Shown here: piece by piece, positions 46,086 to 58,091 of the stretch
How positions within the stretch are numbered: position 1 is the first letter of the stretch
Layout of the letters: each line of letters starts with the position of its first letter
From: Rhynchosporium graminicola
Taxonomy: Eukaryota > Ascomycota > Leotiomycetes > Helotiales > Ploettnerulaceae
DNA length: 64,000 nucleotides
Direction: 5' to 3'
NCBI GenBank assembly: GCA_900074885.1
Contig: FJUW01000015.1
Location: 787,906-851,905 of the forward strand
Notes under the pieces: generated by a model
What the model was told of the DNA's origin: nothing
The model's input: only the letters and a program-made list of their open reading frames with translations
The model's database searches: none
Position numbers and translations under genes: made by a program

Positions 46086-46724
46086 ACTATTTTGAACCTT
46101 TTCATATCTGATACAATTGCGATATCGATGTCAGAAATGGCTGCTTATGGCAGCAAGGGCCTAACGCATGATCTGTGTATAGAAAAGTCACGATATGATT
46201 TTAAAAGCTTGGCTACATTATTATCACAGGTCTGCAGTTCCCTCGCTGGGAAAGTTATTGTCAGCTAGATCAGGCAACGCAAGGTAATTCGTAGGTTGGA
46301 GAAGGAGTGGACTATTTGTTCTCGGTTTTTTAACTCCATTTAGTAAATCTATCTGGTACTGCAGATGTGGATGTGGTTAAGGCTACGCAATTTTTTGCCG
46401 GGAAAGATAGGGGTGTTCATTGCGTGAGATATGGTGCGCTACTACCGAGCTGTAGGTCACTCGATAGGTGAAAATATTTTGAAGAGAAGTCAAAGGACTT
46501 GAGCTTGATCATCATGTTTACATTTTATCAGACTATCTGAGGCAACGTGAGAAAGGATCATTTCGGGAGTAGGTCCTAGGGAGGTCAAGATTCGGTGGGC
46601 GATCACATATTGACACTGTTATCACTAATCCCTCTATTATCAGCCTCAAGAACATGCATCGATATCCTTTGGCTCCGCAGCCCAACTGGATAGTTCCACA
46701 AGCCCAGGCACTCCATCCATCCCA

Positions 46725-48080
46725 TCACTGGCCTAGCGGTACTAACTTCGGTCTGACATAAGTCCAGCCCGTACAATTCTTCCAAGCACTCTGTCTCTTT
46801 TTGATAAGCTCATGCGGGACCTGAATCGCCGGGTTATAGTTCTTATACTCCCCCAACACGAAGCCAGTGCAAGCGCGCGGATACGGACACGAATCAGCCC
46901 AGGCTTCCTTACGCACCGTGTTGAAGTCGTCCCAGGAGACTGCCGAAGGCTCGGCGGGGAGTTTATATTGTACGCTAGACACAGACTGCGGCGCTAGGGT
47001 GAGGGTTACATCCGTGGCTGTCGGGCCGCAGGGAGCGGTACGCACGTTGAATCCTTGACCTGCGGAACGGTAGAAGGCTGTTACGGATGGGAGGACGAGG
47101 TAGACGCTTGGCGAGGTAAAGGTTTGCCCGTTACGCACGACGGTGTTGGCATGACCTGCCCTCGTAGGTAACGGCGTGAGCGTGCTACCGTTCTGCGCGC
47201 AAAAGTCGCCGGATACTGTAGTTACTGGCCAGTAGTACATGGTGCCGGTATCTAGCCAGGAGTTTAGCATAATAAAAACACAATATATCAGAATAAATTT
47301 AGGAAAGTGGATCCTAATCCAAGATCACTCAGCCCTGAATGGTGGAGTTTACATACAGTCTGCTCCGACAGTACATTCAGCGAGATCGGGTTTAACAGGG
47401 CAGTCCCATTGAGGTTGATCGCAGGGTGGGACACGGTATTGTACGAGATCATCCCAGGTGGTGGGGTAGTCGGTCGCTGTTGCTGCTGCGGAAGTGCTGG
47501 CGCTCCATGCTGACCACAGCTTAGAGCATTGGTTACTATTCCGAGAGTACGTGCACGTCGGCACAATATTCGTAGTATGGTAGGTCTCGGGATACCACTT
47601 CAACAATTTAGTATAGTAAAAATACGATGTCTCAGGATCAAAAGGTTACTGATCCTGAGCCGAGATCACAGAGAATTTGAGGGAGGGAAAAGTACATACA
47701 GTCGTGTAGTTGAAGTAGGTTGAGTAGCTCCTAGCAAGAGTGGTTGTGGGCGCTCTGGAGACCTCTCTCGAGTGTCCATCACAGAGCTTCGTCCATTGCA
47801 TGGTGCTGTAATCAACAAGCTCAAAATTTGTGTACGTCTCAAGCCACTGGGGAAGAACAGTAGTCGTCCCTGGGAATTGAGATAACATCTGTGTAACAAA
47901 AGAGTTTGATCGGTAGGAGCTCCATGACTTCACACACGCGTTGGCTGGGTCGACTTTGGCTTCTGGAGTCTGTCTTCTGAAAACTGGTGGTGGAGTTATC
48001 TCTGGTCGAAATGGTACGGCGCAGTTTGAAAGAGATGGTAGCAAAATCCAGAGCAGCATGCTCGTCTCTGAAATGAACAT
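46725..48080 (-). CDS. Secreted cysteine-bearing fungal protein of unknown function
   Basis: Three exons (48080 or 48059 to 47700, 47597-47357, 47251-46725) join in phase. The start at 48059 gives 375 residues; the upstream one adds seven. The N-terminus is a signal peptide (MLLWILLPSLSNCA), followed by a possible Kex2 site (VFRR). The mature part has about 13 cysteines, Ser/Thr/Tyr-rich segments (SYSTYFNYTT, YHTTNIVPTCTYS) and repeated WS/SW motifs (KSWSSYRS, KLWSAWSAS). I recognise no enzyme domain. The two introns (102 and 105 nt, long for this window) resemble each other. It sits beside transposon debris in an AT-rich pocket, a setting typical of candidate effectors. Confidence 0.75.
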
Positions 48081-48849
48081 TTGGTTGAACATGATGTGGA
48101 GAATTGAATGCACGCAACTTAGACTGACAGTCCACACTTAGAGCAAATCGACTTTATATGTACTCGTTGACTCCAAGGGCTGGGCTTCCGAGCTTAAGAT
48201 AGCTCAAGCATCACACCATGCGAAGCTATATTGTAGCACATGTCCGCGGTTCAGCCTTGTGAGAACATGATTACGATACGCTTGAACGGCGTGACGAAGT
48301 CGCACAGAACAATCATCCGATTTTGGGGATTTCAAAGCCCTGAAAGTGCGTGCGGTCTACGCAATCCCCAGATGCGGAAATGGAACGTAACGAGAACACA
48401 ACATAACCTGCTCACGGTAACCGGTGTCCTAGAAAAGTCGCATCGAAGGATTCATTTATCGTATCGAGGCACCACCGTACATGGCAATATTGGTGGCGTG
48501 TGCGGGGAAATATGTCCCGAAGTACCGTATGGCACTGTCAACAATGATTCAGCTGGCGGGAGGAACCGAACCTGCATGCAAATTGTCTTGGTATTGGAAA
48601 GTTGCCTTTGGGGCTGAAAGAGTGCAGATGCCAAGGGTCAGCACGATGGTCGAGGATGATACGTGACATTTCGGAGGAAGACAATCGAATTGTGTCTACC
48701 ACGGGGATGGCGAGGGCGAGAAGCACTACAGATCGCAAGAACCAAAATGTCGGAAAATGAACATGAAATGATGGGTGGGCAAGGGGCACTACCCGCTCAT
48801 TGACTTATGCAAGAGGCATGATGAGTATTGGTGGCAGATACTCGGTCGA
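48081..48849. other. spacer
   Basis: A 125-codon plus-strand frame (48240-48617) lacks any recognisable motif. Treated as non-coding. Confidence 0.45.
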
Positions 48850-51038
48850 TTAATTGCTACTTAATAACTTTTCCACAGCCCATTTCACCGAGAGATTCCT
48901 CAGATCACTGTAATGCTGTCCGACTCCCACGAAAAGTACCGGAACATTGGTTGCATGTACCATGCTGACCAGAGTGCCAACCATATCTCCCACAGTGTCG
49001 CATTTAGAGATGATGAAGCCATCTAGAGACCGTCCACTGCCGAATGCTTTGTTGAAATTGCGTGCCTGCGCTACAGAGTCTGTTCCCACCAAGGCCTAGA
49101 AGTGTCAGAAGACGTTATGGGAATGAGCTTGCAGTACTTACTTCTCCAACCATGAGGATCTTGTCAGGTTGGGCGAACTTGGCGAATTTCTCAAGCGAAG
49201 ACATCAGACGCTACAGACTGTCAGAAAGTTGAGGATAACGAGTTCATGCATAAACGAACCTCGTCATTGTGTCGGCGACCAGCGGTATCAATCAAGACAA
49301 CATCAAAACCTTCCTGCCCAGCAAAACTTACGGCGTCCTTCGCAACATTTGCTGCATCTTTTCCGTATCCCTTCTGATATAATTCAACCTCTCCACCTTC
49401 TCGAGATGTAAGTTCCTTTAGATTGCGTACATGAACAGCCAATTGTTCCACTGCACCAGATCTGAAAGTATCACAAGCCACGACCAGGACTTTGTACTTG
49501 TTCTGTAAGAGGAAGAAGCATATTTTGGAAAGGTTCGTTGATTTTCCGACACCGTTCACACCAACAATGGACATCACATAAGGGCGTCGTTTCTGTAAAG
49601 ACAATGCGGAGGGCGCGGTAACTGCGTCAATTTCTCGCAGGAGATCAAGAGACGAGGTCGGCGTCAGGATTTTCCGCAAGGAAGACTCCATAGCGATTTG
49701 AATCTTCGCTTGTACGCCTAATACGTATTAGAAGGGTTTCACCAATTTTAGTGCAAGTACACTTACTCTCAAAGTTGCCTGTCTTTACCCCAATTAATTC
49801 CCTCTCTACACCTTCGCAAAGCCGCATGGCAGCTTCTCGCGCAACGTTCTTTCGTAGTAGATGGTCTTCCATTCCTTTGATAGCTTTATCCAAATCCTCT
49901 TTCGTCAGAGTCTTGCCTCCTACAACATTTCTGAAAAGTCCTCCAATCGCACTCAGGCTCGACCCTACTATTCCGGTAGCTGGACCTGTCGCATCCACTT
50001 TCTTAGCGTCTGCTGAGGCCAAAATCGAGTTGACCTGATCATCCAGATCCTTCAAGACGAATTGTCCTTTGCCGGTCTTCGAGCCCCAGGTCGCATGATC
50101 AACCTCCTCCATGGTCCCTGGTCGGTCCTTGCCCTCGTCCTCGCCTGATGTTGCGCCATTCAATGGTGCGGAATAATCGAGTGGAGTGTCGCTATCTTCA
50201 TCTGCTAATCCATCTGCGTCCCATTTCCTTCCTTTCTTAGGAGTAGCCTTGCCCTTCTTCAGGAATGATTCGTCTCCAGATGATGCATATGCGTTCGGTG
50301 TAATGGCAGCCTTCCGCGATCTTCGAGATCCCTTTCCTCCAGGTCCTGACTTTCCAGTAAGTATATGGCTCGCTGGTGTACTTGGTCGCGAGGTATCGGG
50401 AGTTGCCACAGGGGTAGAGTCGTTCGAGGTGAGATCCTGATAGTTATTCTTCGAAGCACCGCGGGATAGAAGTCCAGGTAGAGGCGGAGGCTCATCGTCA
50501 AACTTTTCGGAAACTACAGGGGGAGCTTCCTCGACAAATGCTGTTGCTTCTGCTACTTTCGTATCTTGGTTTATAGCTGTCTTTTCGAGCTTTTGAATTT
50601 GCTGATCGAAATACTCGTCGAAATGACACTCCACGAGAGTAGTATGTGGTTTCCTCAATTGGTCGCCGTACAGATCCACGAAGATAGTCTTGATATTGTC
50701 TACGAGCTTGTCAATCCATGATAGATGAAGAAGTGATCTGTAGACAGCCTGCGAGAGACAAAATTAGCGGCCATAATCTCACTTTTCCACAGTAAACGTA
50801 CAACGAATATAATATTCAGCTCCTTCACTGTCGTCCATTTCAATGTATGCTGCTCGTATTTGTATGGTGGATTATTTGCTGCTGAGATATCATTTGCAAC
50901 ACCTGCTCCTGGAAGTGTGCGCTCCTCAATGAAGACATTCGTGATCAGGCTATTAATGATCGAGGGGCTTGTCGGCGCATAGGACTTTGACCACAGCACT
51001 ACACCAGAAGTGGTGAGAATTTCGAAAGAATCCAACAT
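48850..51038 (-). CDS. SRP101: Signal recognition particle receptor alpha subunit
   Basis: GTPase that docks SRP-ribosome complexes at the ER membrane. Five exons (51038-50802, 50748-49767, 49717-49260, 49210-49142, 49095-48850) give 663 residues. The N-terminal longin-like SRX domain (MLDSFEILTTSGVVLWSKSY) binds SR-beta. A charged disordered linker follows, then the helical N domain and the GTPase: P-loop GVNGVGKSTN (about 459), DTFRSGAVEQL, G3 DTAGRRHNDE, G4-like SKCD and closing GVGQHYSDLRNLSV. The third intron uses an unusual GTTCGT donor. It is transcribed divergently from YIF1, 270 nt away, another early secretory gene. Confidence 0.96.
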
Positions 51039-51308
51039 CCTGGACTTTTGATTGTGTGCTGCTACTAGATCTCAACACAATAGTGAACAATAAAGAACTT
51101 GGTACGAAGCTGTCGCAAGCATACAGAAGTCCCTGGAGCCCGATAAGGCTGAATGGAAGGAAGTCTTGGCATTCGGTATCGGGAGTTATGTAAGCCGGGT
51201 TGCGAAGCTCTGAAAATGGATATGTTGTCAACACTGTTCGCGACCATAAACTTGATTTTGAACAGATAGTCACTCCGAAACCCGGCGCTATAAGAAACCT
51301 CTTACAAG
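51039..51308. promoter_or_regulatory. bidirectional promoter SRP101/YIF1
   Basis: A 270-nt head-to-head spacer between two secretory-pathway genes. No specific factor site was identified. Confidence 0.45.
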
Positions 51309-52391
51309 ATGCAACGAAATAACTACGGGCATCCGCCCCCACCAACCTCTCCGCCTCTACATCATCCAGTCCCTCAGCACGTCTCTACAGTTCCCCAATT
51401 GCGCTCTCCTCCTCCGCCGATGTCACAACAGCAGCAGCAGAGTGGATATGGAAACCCTTACCAACCACAGGCTCCTCCAGGAGGCAATGCTTTTGGAGCA
51501 TATGGCAATTTCATGTCAGATCCAACAGCCCAGATGGGTTTCCAAGTCGGGCAGACTGCGTTGAAACATGGAACAGACTACGTAGAACAAAATGTTGGTT
51601 ACAAAAGCTTGAAAATTGGTTGCGGCATTAATGACAAGTTTAGATAAACCGATATGTCAACTTCTCCGCCCTGAAGCATTACTTCAATGTCTCGAACGGA
51701 TATGTGGTGAATAAGCTATTCCTGGTCCTCTTTCCTTGGAGACATAAGCCTTGGTCCCGCAAGCAAACACTTGGTCCGAACGGTCAGGAAGGATGGTTTA
51801 TGCCACCGAGAGATGATCTAAATAGCCCGGATATGTACATCCCTGTCATGGCTCTGGTCACATATATCCTCCTTTATAGCATGATTGCTGGACTACGAGG
51901 GGCCTTTGAACCGGAGTTGCTTGGATACACAGCAACCTGGTCGTTCTTCATCGTCGGCGTAGAGATCATTCTCCTCAAGCTAGGCGCCTATTTACTTTCG
52001 ATCGCCAGTGACTCTCAACTTTTGGATCTTGTTGCCTACTCGGGCTATAAGTTTGTTGGTGCAATTGTCACGATTGTCATTAGTGAGATATTCAGTCGTG
52101 GAAAGGGGACCGGTGGATGGGTCGGATGGACAGTCTTTGCATACACGTTCCTTGCGAATGCGTTATTCCTGGTGGGTTTACATTCACAGAGCAAAGTATA
52201 GAAAATTGAGTGCTAACAGTTTTGTGAAGCTACGATCACTGAAATATGTCCTACTGCCGGAAAATGTCACCGATGAACGAGGAACGATGCTAACGGTTGC
52301 GAGATCACAAAAGAACCGACGAACGCAGTTTCTCTTCATATACTCGTACCCTGTACAGTTTTTCTTCATGTGGTTACTCACACGGGCTTGA
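51309..52391 (+). CDS. YIF1: Yif1-family ER-Golgi transport membrane protein
   Basis: Partner of Yip1/Yos1 in COPII vesicle function and ER-Golgi traffic. Exons 51309-51593, 51644-52171 and 52230-52391 give 324 residues. The cytosolic N-terminus is Pro/Gln-rich, followed by the family blocks GQTALKHGTDYVEQN and NFSALKHYFNVSNGYV. About five hydrophobic helices follow, among them MALVTYILLYSMIAGLRGAF, FFIVGVEIILLKLGAYLLS and FLFIYSYPVQFFFMWLL. The first donor is GTTGGT, unusual but required by phase and by the conserved motif on either side. The second intron shows a GCTAAC branch point. Confidence 0.94.
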
Positions 52392-53635
52392 AGACTGAAA
52401 AGGGAAAATGGCATTATGCTGGCGTTAAATTGCATGGGCACACGGGAAGGCCTGTGCTGGAGATCGTTGGGGCTTGAATGATGAGCGAATTACTTGCAGT
52501 AGGTCGGAAAATGGACCAATTTGTACAAGACAACACATCCATGAGAGCTACGGCCACTCAAAGAGATAGAGGATGTTTGCAAGAAGTCTTTCCGATGACG
52601 AGAAGGAATGGCACTGTTGACTATAAGTTCCCTGCGCCTCATAAATAGCGTTGAATAAGGTGTATCATTAAATGAGGTAATTCGAGGCCGATCTAGCTAG
52701 TGTCCGGCGAAGCGAGCCGCAAGCACCTCCAAGTCAGTATCAAAGTCTTTGAATAATTTCATGGTCCTGGTATGTAAAGGAGCCTTCAGTGAACTTATTA
52801 TAAATTCCAGAAAGTCTTTGAAATACTTTGCCAACTCTCACAAATGAATTCGTATCACGAGGCAGACCGCACTCACCAGACGTCCAGCTTCGATTCGCGA
52901 TATATAGAGAGGGACACGCTGCAGGATGTCAGCACAGGGAAAATGAATCTAGGGAGAATGCACAGTCATCGTTTTAGGCGACGTGAAATCTATGGATGCT
53001 ATCACAGTATAATGCCTTCATCTTCCCTTGGCTGATTGAGACAAACCCGGCGAAGCCACGCGAAACTATCGAAGTCATGAAGCGATTCAGAACTTGGTCA
53101 TAGTATTATCATGAAAATCTTGAAAGACTTTAGCTTCTGACAAGAACCAAAGTCAGAATATGTCCCCAGAGCTTTAGTCGAATATCATATCAACTACTTG
53201 TATCACGAAAATATTTTTAGGCCTTGACTTGGTATACGATTGAGAGTTGTAGGTACGGAACGATTTTGGAACTTGACTTGACACATGTGGTAAAGTCATA
53301 AAGATCTTGCATGACTTTGAGTTAATAGATATATTGTAAAGTCACCCATTCGACTCCGAAGCTTCACTTGAATCACATAGTAATGCCACGAACTTCTCAT
53401 GGAACATTAAATGTAATGGTCACGAGATTGTTTTGGCAATTCATTGTTATCAGATCTCAAATAATCAATACAGTAAAGTCGTGAACTAATCTCGCAACAT
53501 TTGAAAACTGCTTAGTCAAGTCATGGGTTGACTGGGAGACTTCAATAAACTGATTTAGCAAAGTCATTCAGAGTTAAGTTGACACTCCAAAACCATTTCA
53601 CTTGATGTCTTGTGATATGTTCATGACTTCGGTAT
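52392..53635. other. gene-free spacer with recurring AAAGTCA motifs
   Basis: About 1.2 kb. AAAGTCAT or its reverse ATGACTTT and close variants recur roughly a dozen times between 52740 and 53630, including a hairpin (AAAGTCAT at 53292 and ATGACTTT at 53311). No gene supported. Confidence 0.55.
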
Positions 53636-55023
53636 TTATGATGTACTAGAGTTCTTCCAGCACTGGGCCACAACCTCCGGCCGAATCGTCATACCGCGCC
53701 CAGTCCTGCGATAAACACTCAGGCACTTCAGTCCATCGACCATCGAACAGACAACTGTAAGCTTTCTGTCGCCTGTTCTCGCAATGTCCCGAATACTTTT
53801 GATGACATGGATCATACTCTTCAACTGCTTCTGATTATCAGCCTCCCACTTATCCAGCTCTTCGGTCATTTCTCTCATATCCAGGTCTCTTGTCACCAGC
53901 CCGTCCTTGTGGTATCCCACGACCAAGTGTTTTGTCTGGGAGAACCATAATTGAGGCACTGTTCTACCCATGTTTATGGAGCCTCTCGAGCATGATTTGA
54001 GCTCAATTATCAGCTCTGGATCAACGTTGCGGCCGCGGGAAATCACATGAACAAGCTTGTATGGAGGCTTCAAAATCACTGGTGAAGGCTTCGGAGCAGG
54101 AGGGTCCGAAAGAGGAATCTTCATGGGCTCCCTAGTCTCGCTGTCATCATCTTCCAAGTAAGCGTCGGCTTCGAATCTGACCAGGAACTTCAGGCCTCCA
54201 AGTTCATATTCTACAATCCGCTCATGATTTAAGCTATCCTCTAACGGCGCCTCTTTATTTACGACGGAGTCCTCGAACGTGTGGCCATATTCCGTGTTCT
54301 GACGGCCATTAATGAGCATGAGGCGGAATTCTTCCCACTGATTGATGAACATCGTGTTATGTACCATGTCGATATCAATACGCCACTTACCCGTGCTACA
54401 AGAAGCAAAATCGAGCAAATCACGTAGACTTCTGCGGGTCGTTACGATGTCTATGGAAGACATATCGAAATCTGGGCGTTCTTGGAGGATCGCTTGGAAG
54501 AGAGGGTCGACAGGGGCTGCCGGAGAGCGAGCTGAGGAGCGCGTACTATTGTCTTTTTGGAGTTGGATAGGGAGACTTGGAGGTGTGAATTTGGGCGGAA
54601 TGCCTGCAGTAGGGTTAGTATGAACATTATTATTATACCTCGGGAATGGGCGAGAAAGACCTGGGACGTAGATAGTTGGATGCTCGATGTCTTTCCAATT
54701 ATATGACGCGACATATTTGTGATTCTGAATCTTCACAGGCGCAGAAGCCTCCCGCCCTATCTCAGCTCGCCTCTCAGCAGGCTGAGGCTCGACGTGGATT
54801 TTGCTGATGAGATTACTGGTGCCCCATAGCATTCTATCGTCCCTTGAATGTCTTGGTCTGTTCCTTCTAGCAGGAACAACAAACTTTTTTGTATCGGATA
54901 TCTGCTGCAGGCTGAGACTATCAAGTCTGGCGCTTAGGTTTGACTCTGAGCAGATTAGTATCGGATGCCAAGGGGCAGCCGGAAAGTGAACGGATATTGG
55001 AATTTACCATTAGTCAATGCCAT
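53636..55023 (-). CDS. Fungal-specific protein of the family often mislabelled geranylgeranyl pyrophosphate synthetase
   Basis: Exon 1 (55023-55008) encodes MALTN and exon 2 (54945-53636) the rest; total 441 residues. The layout matches a Pezizomycotina family I recognise: a conserved opening block (ASYNWKDIEHPTIYVPG), PLFQAILQERPDFDMSSIDI, TTRRSLRDLLDF, WRIDIDMVHNTMFINQWEE, then ELIIELKSCSRG, VPQLWFSQTKHLVVGYHKDG and a helical C-terminus with KLTVVCSMVDGLKCLSVYRR. There are no DDxxD prenyltransferase motifs, so the common database name is unsupported. The ELK segment after an acidic region is reminiscent of PD-(D/E)XK or Rai1/DXO nuclease cores, which is inference only. Confidence 0.8.
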
Positions 55024-56494
55024 TTTCGCGTCCGTGATTCCATTAGCTGAGGGTTCCGTTCCTACATTTGCCATGATAGGTAATGTTGTACGATTGTTCT
55101 GTGACATAAACATTCCAAGAATCTGGAAGTTCAAAGAGCTGCGACGTACAAGCTGACGGTAGTGCGCTAGCTGTTTCTAGGACTAGCTTGCTAATAGGCG
55201 AAGGTGCTTTCACTCCCAAATGCAAACAGAAACCATGACACTACGAGGCTGGGCTATTTCACCATCGAGAAGCAGAAGGACAAAGTCATACAATATCTTC
55301 GTAACTTTCAATTGAGTAGTATACTATAAGTGTAGAATAATTTCAAGGCATTTGAAATACATTCTGGTAAAGTCCTAAACTGGTCTCATGGCTTTGAACC
55401 TTCACTTTTATGGAAGTTCTATGAAGCTATCGTGACTTTAAATTGAGGAGCCAGATCTTACTTCACTGCTGTAGAAACAGCCCTACCAGCAACTTAGAGA
55501 CTGGTAAATGATATTTCTCTTAAGATTAGATGCACAATGGGTGTGCCGGCACACAAGTGCAAGATAAGATGTAGTCGACCTCTTGACTTCGAACAAGCGA
55601 AGAAAGTAAACGATTCAGTACTTCTCATGAAAAAAGTAGACCTCACTAAGAAACCACAGAACTGTTTCACGTCACGGACTTTAGATGCGCTAATAGGATT
55701 GGAAAGTATGAAATTTTGACAGGACCACAATTTGAGCTGGTTCATTCGATGCCAACTTGTCAGTCTCACCAGGACTTGATGTCTTCTTTAATCCGTTGAT
55801 AGAACAGCAGTCTATGATACAGTATTGCCAGCAACACGAGGCTCGCTACCACTCTCAGGTGCGTGATATTCGGATATGTGAACATTTCCTATCATGTGGT
55901 GAATTAACTCTTCAGCACACTCTAAGCACGACTTAGGTGTCATGCAATCTCCCTGATCAATATTTTCTTCATAATTGTGTTATAGATACGTTTCGGCAAC
56001 ATCGTGAGGACCATCGTTGAATCTCGTAGCAGTAAGCTGTCATTCAAGCTTTCAAAATTTATTGTCCGCTCTTCAGATCGTCATTCTAGTTAGGGTCCGA
56101 TAATGTCGTAGTGGAGGCAGCCGTCACCATATCGAGCTGACGGATAATATGTTGTTACTAATTAACGAAAGATAAGACGCTGTGCTGTGAAAGGTTGCCG
56201 AAGTATTTATCAGTTAAAAAAGGTCTATGAAGCTTCAGCCTTCGCGTGCAGCCCGTTGGCGCGAGATAGATTGTTTTCCATACTATGCTTGGATGGGGAG
56301 AGAATGATGAGGCTCTCCGTGACTTGAGGATTGTACTAGCATAAGCGCTGTAAGAGTTTCGTGACTTCAACAGATTCATGGTGGAGTGGCTGGGTATGCT
56401 GTCGTTCCATAGAAGATCAATCGATCCAGTCTCGATCATTATCCGATGGCCCTTTTCTATGTTGTCTAGGAAAGGCAATTGCTCGAGAAGAGCT
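55024..56494. other. gene-free spacer
   Basis: About 1.5 kb with further AAAGTC/GACTTT motifs near 55287, 55362 and 55429. No gene supported. Small frames here (e.g. 55537-55719) lack recognisable motifs. Confidence 0.5.
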
Positions 56495-58091
56495 TCAATC
56501 TTCATCAACAGGCGCAAGCTTGGAATTTTTCCTCAAAGTCAGACCATATTTCATGAAAATGAAGGGGACAGGGATTGCAATCGTTGCAATCGTAGCCAAA
56601 ATAGATATGGCTGGCCCGATCCCAAGATTATGAAACATCGGCTTTGCAGCAAGAGGAAGACCTGCAGCCAACACACTTCTCAGAAAAGTGTTGGCAGAAG
56701 TAGCTGAAGCGGCATAAATTCCATATGTATCAATGAGAAAGTTAATGCACTGTTGGAAGATGATACTGAAGCCTGCACCGATGAAGACAGCAGCGAAGAC
56801 TGGTAAGATCCAAGATATATGGGGTGCGGCGGTCCAGCCAAACCACCATAACCCAATTGCAAAGAGGAAGCTGCCGATGGCCATTGGAGCCAGTCTAGCT
56901 TCTGGGACAGGTTTACCGTTCGACGCTTCAAGAGCTCGTGCATATTGAGGCTGGCTCCCGATGATGACGACGGAAGCCGACAGGACGCCAATGAATAAAG
57001 CCAAAAATGGGAGGGATCCGATGACAGGACTCCAGCCACGACCCTCGTTGAACACGATCGGAAAGACCTCTAATGTCATGTAAAGTAAGCCGAACACGAA
57101 AGAAGCATAAAATGCAATGCAAGTGACCATTGGTTCTGTCACGAGCATTTTCAGAGGCCTTGCAAAGTGTTTCTTGATAATCGTCTTTGGAGATAGCTTG
57201 ATGTTTTCGTGGGTGTGATACAGAGACTGATTACCTGTTTCCTTCCGCAAACGCTGGGCTTTTCTCTCCAGGAGAACCGGTGCGTAGACTTCTGGGAGCG
57301 CGAAGAAGGCAAGAGCAGTAATGGCAAACACCCAAATTGCCTCAATGTATTCAGTCCAGCGCCAGCTCAGATGAGGATTCACGAGAAGTGCAGCACCAAT
57401 CATTGGGCCTAAAGTCGGTCCGCCGACCACGGCCACCGCGTAAAAAGTCACAGCCGTTCCTCGGAACTTGGGTTCCCAGATATCGCCAAGTGCAGCGGTG
57501 ACATTACTGACCGGTGCAGAGCCAAACAAACCAGCAAAGAAGCGAGTGACGAAGATAGTCTGAGCATTCTTCCCTACAGCAGTTCCGATGGAGAACAGGC
57601 CTAAACAGACCATTGCTGGCAACAAGGACATTCTTCGACCCCAGATCTCCGAGATAGGTGCCCAACACAACGGACCAAAGGCGAACCCAATGCTATTGAA
57701 GAGGTCAGTCTGTTCAAAAGTGGGAACGACGAGGTACAACTTACATATATAGTGAGATAACCAGTACAGTCACTTCCTTACTGACACCAATATACTCCGC
57801 AACTTCATCCTCAGCTGGAGCAATGATACTGGAACCCAAGCTTGCAGCCATTGCTAACATTGATAACACAAATGTTAACCACCATTTATATCCATCTGAC
57901 CAGTTGAGTGGATTCTCTTGATCATCATCTCCATCCCAGGTCACAAGATTCGGATCAGAATCTTTGGAATATTCACCAATCCGTGGATGTAGAACAATTT
58001 CTTCGTCATTGACAGGAGTGGACCTGGTCGAATGTCGACTTTCAGCGTCATGGAAGTTACTCCCATCTGGTTTTTGTGTGTTGGAGGTCAT
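56495..58091 (-). CDS. MFS multidrug/polyamine exporter (DHA1 family)
   Basis: Proton antiporter of the plasma membrane. Exon 1 (58091-57745) and exon 2 (57692-56495) join at phase 2 to 514 residues. A hydrophilic N-terminus with NPLNWSDGYKWW precedes the first helix, typical of Flr1/Tpo-type DHA1 exporters. The loop 2-3 motif A is PISEIWGRRMSLLPA, and motif C-like GGPTLGPMIGA lies in helix 5. A long central loop and twelve hydrophobic segments in total are seen. The substrate cannot be read from sequence. It lies next to a decayed reductase, a transaldolase and a PrpF gene, so export of a pathway product is a reasonable guess. Confidence 0.92.

Larger units (their letters stand above)
43882..46724. 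other. AT-rich accessory pocket
   Basis: About 2.8 kb of AT-rich, gene-poor DNA holding a Tc1/mariner relic, a perfect 7-bp-stem hairpin (CGGAGGT/ACCTCCG, 44212-44232) and a palindrome cluster. No intact gene found. Confidence 0.65.

Noticed and set aside
48240..48617. 125-codon plus-strand frame
   Set aside because: No recognisable motif or splice partners; typical chance frame.
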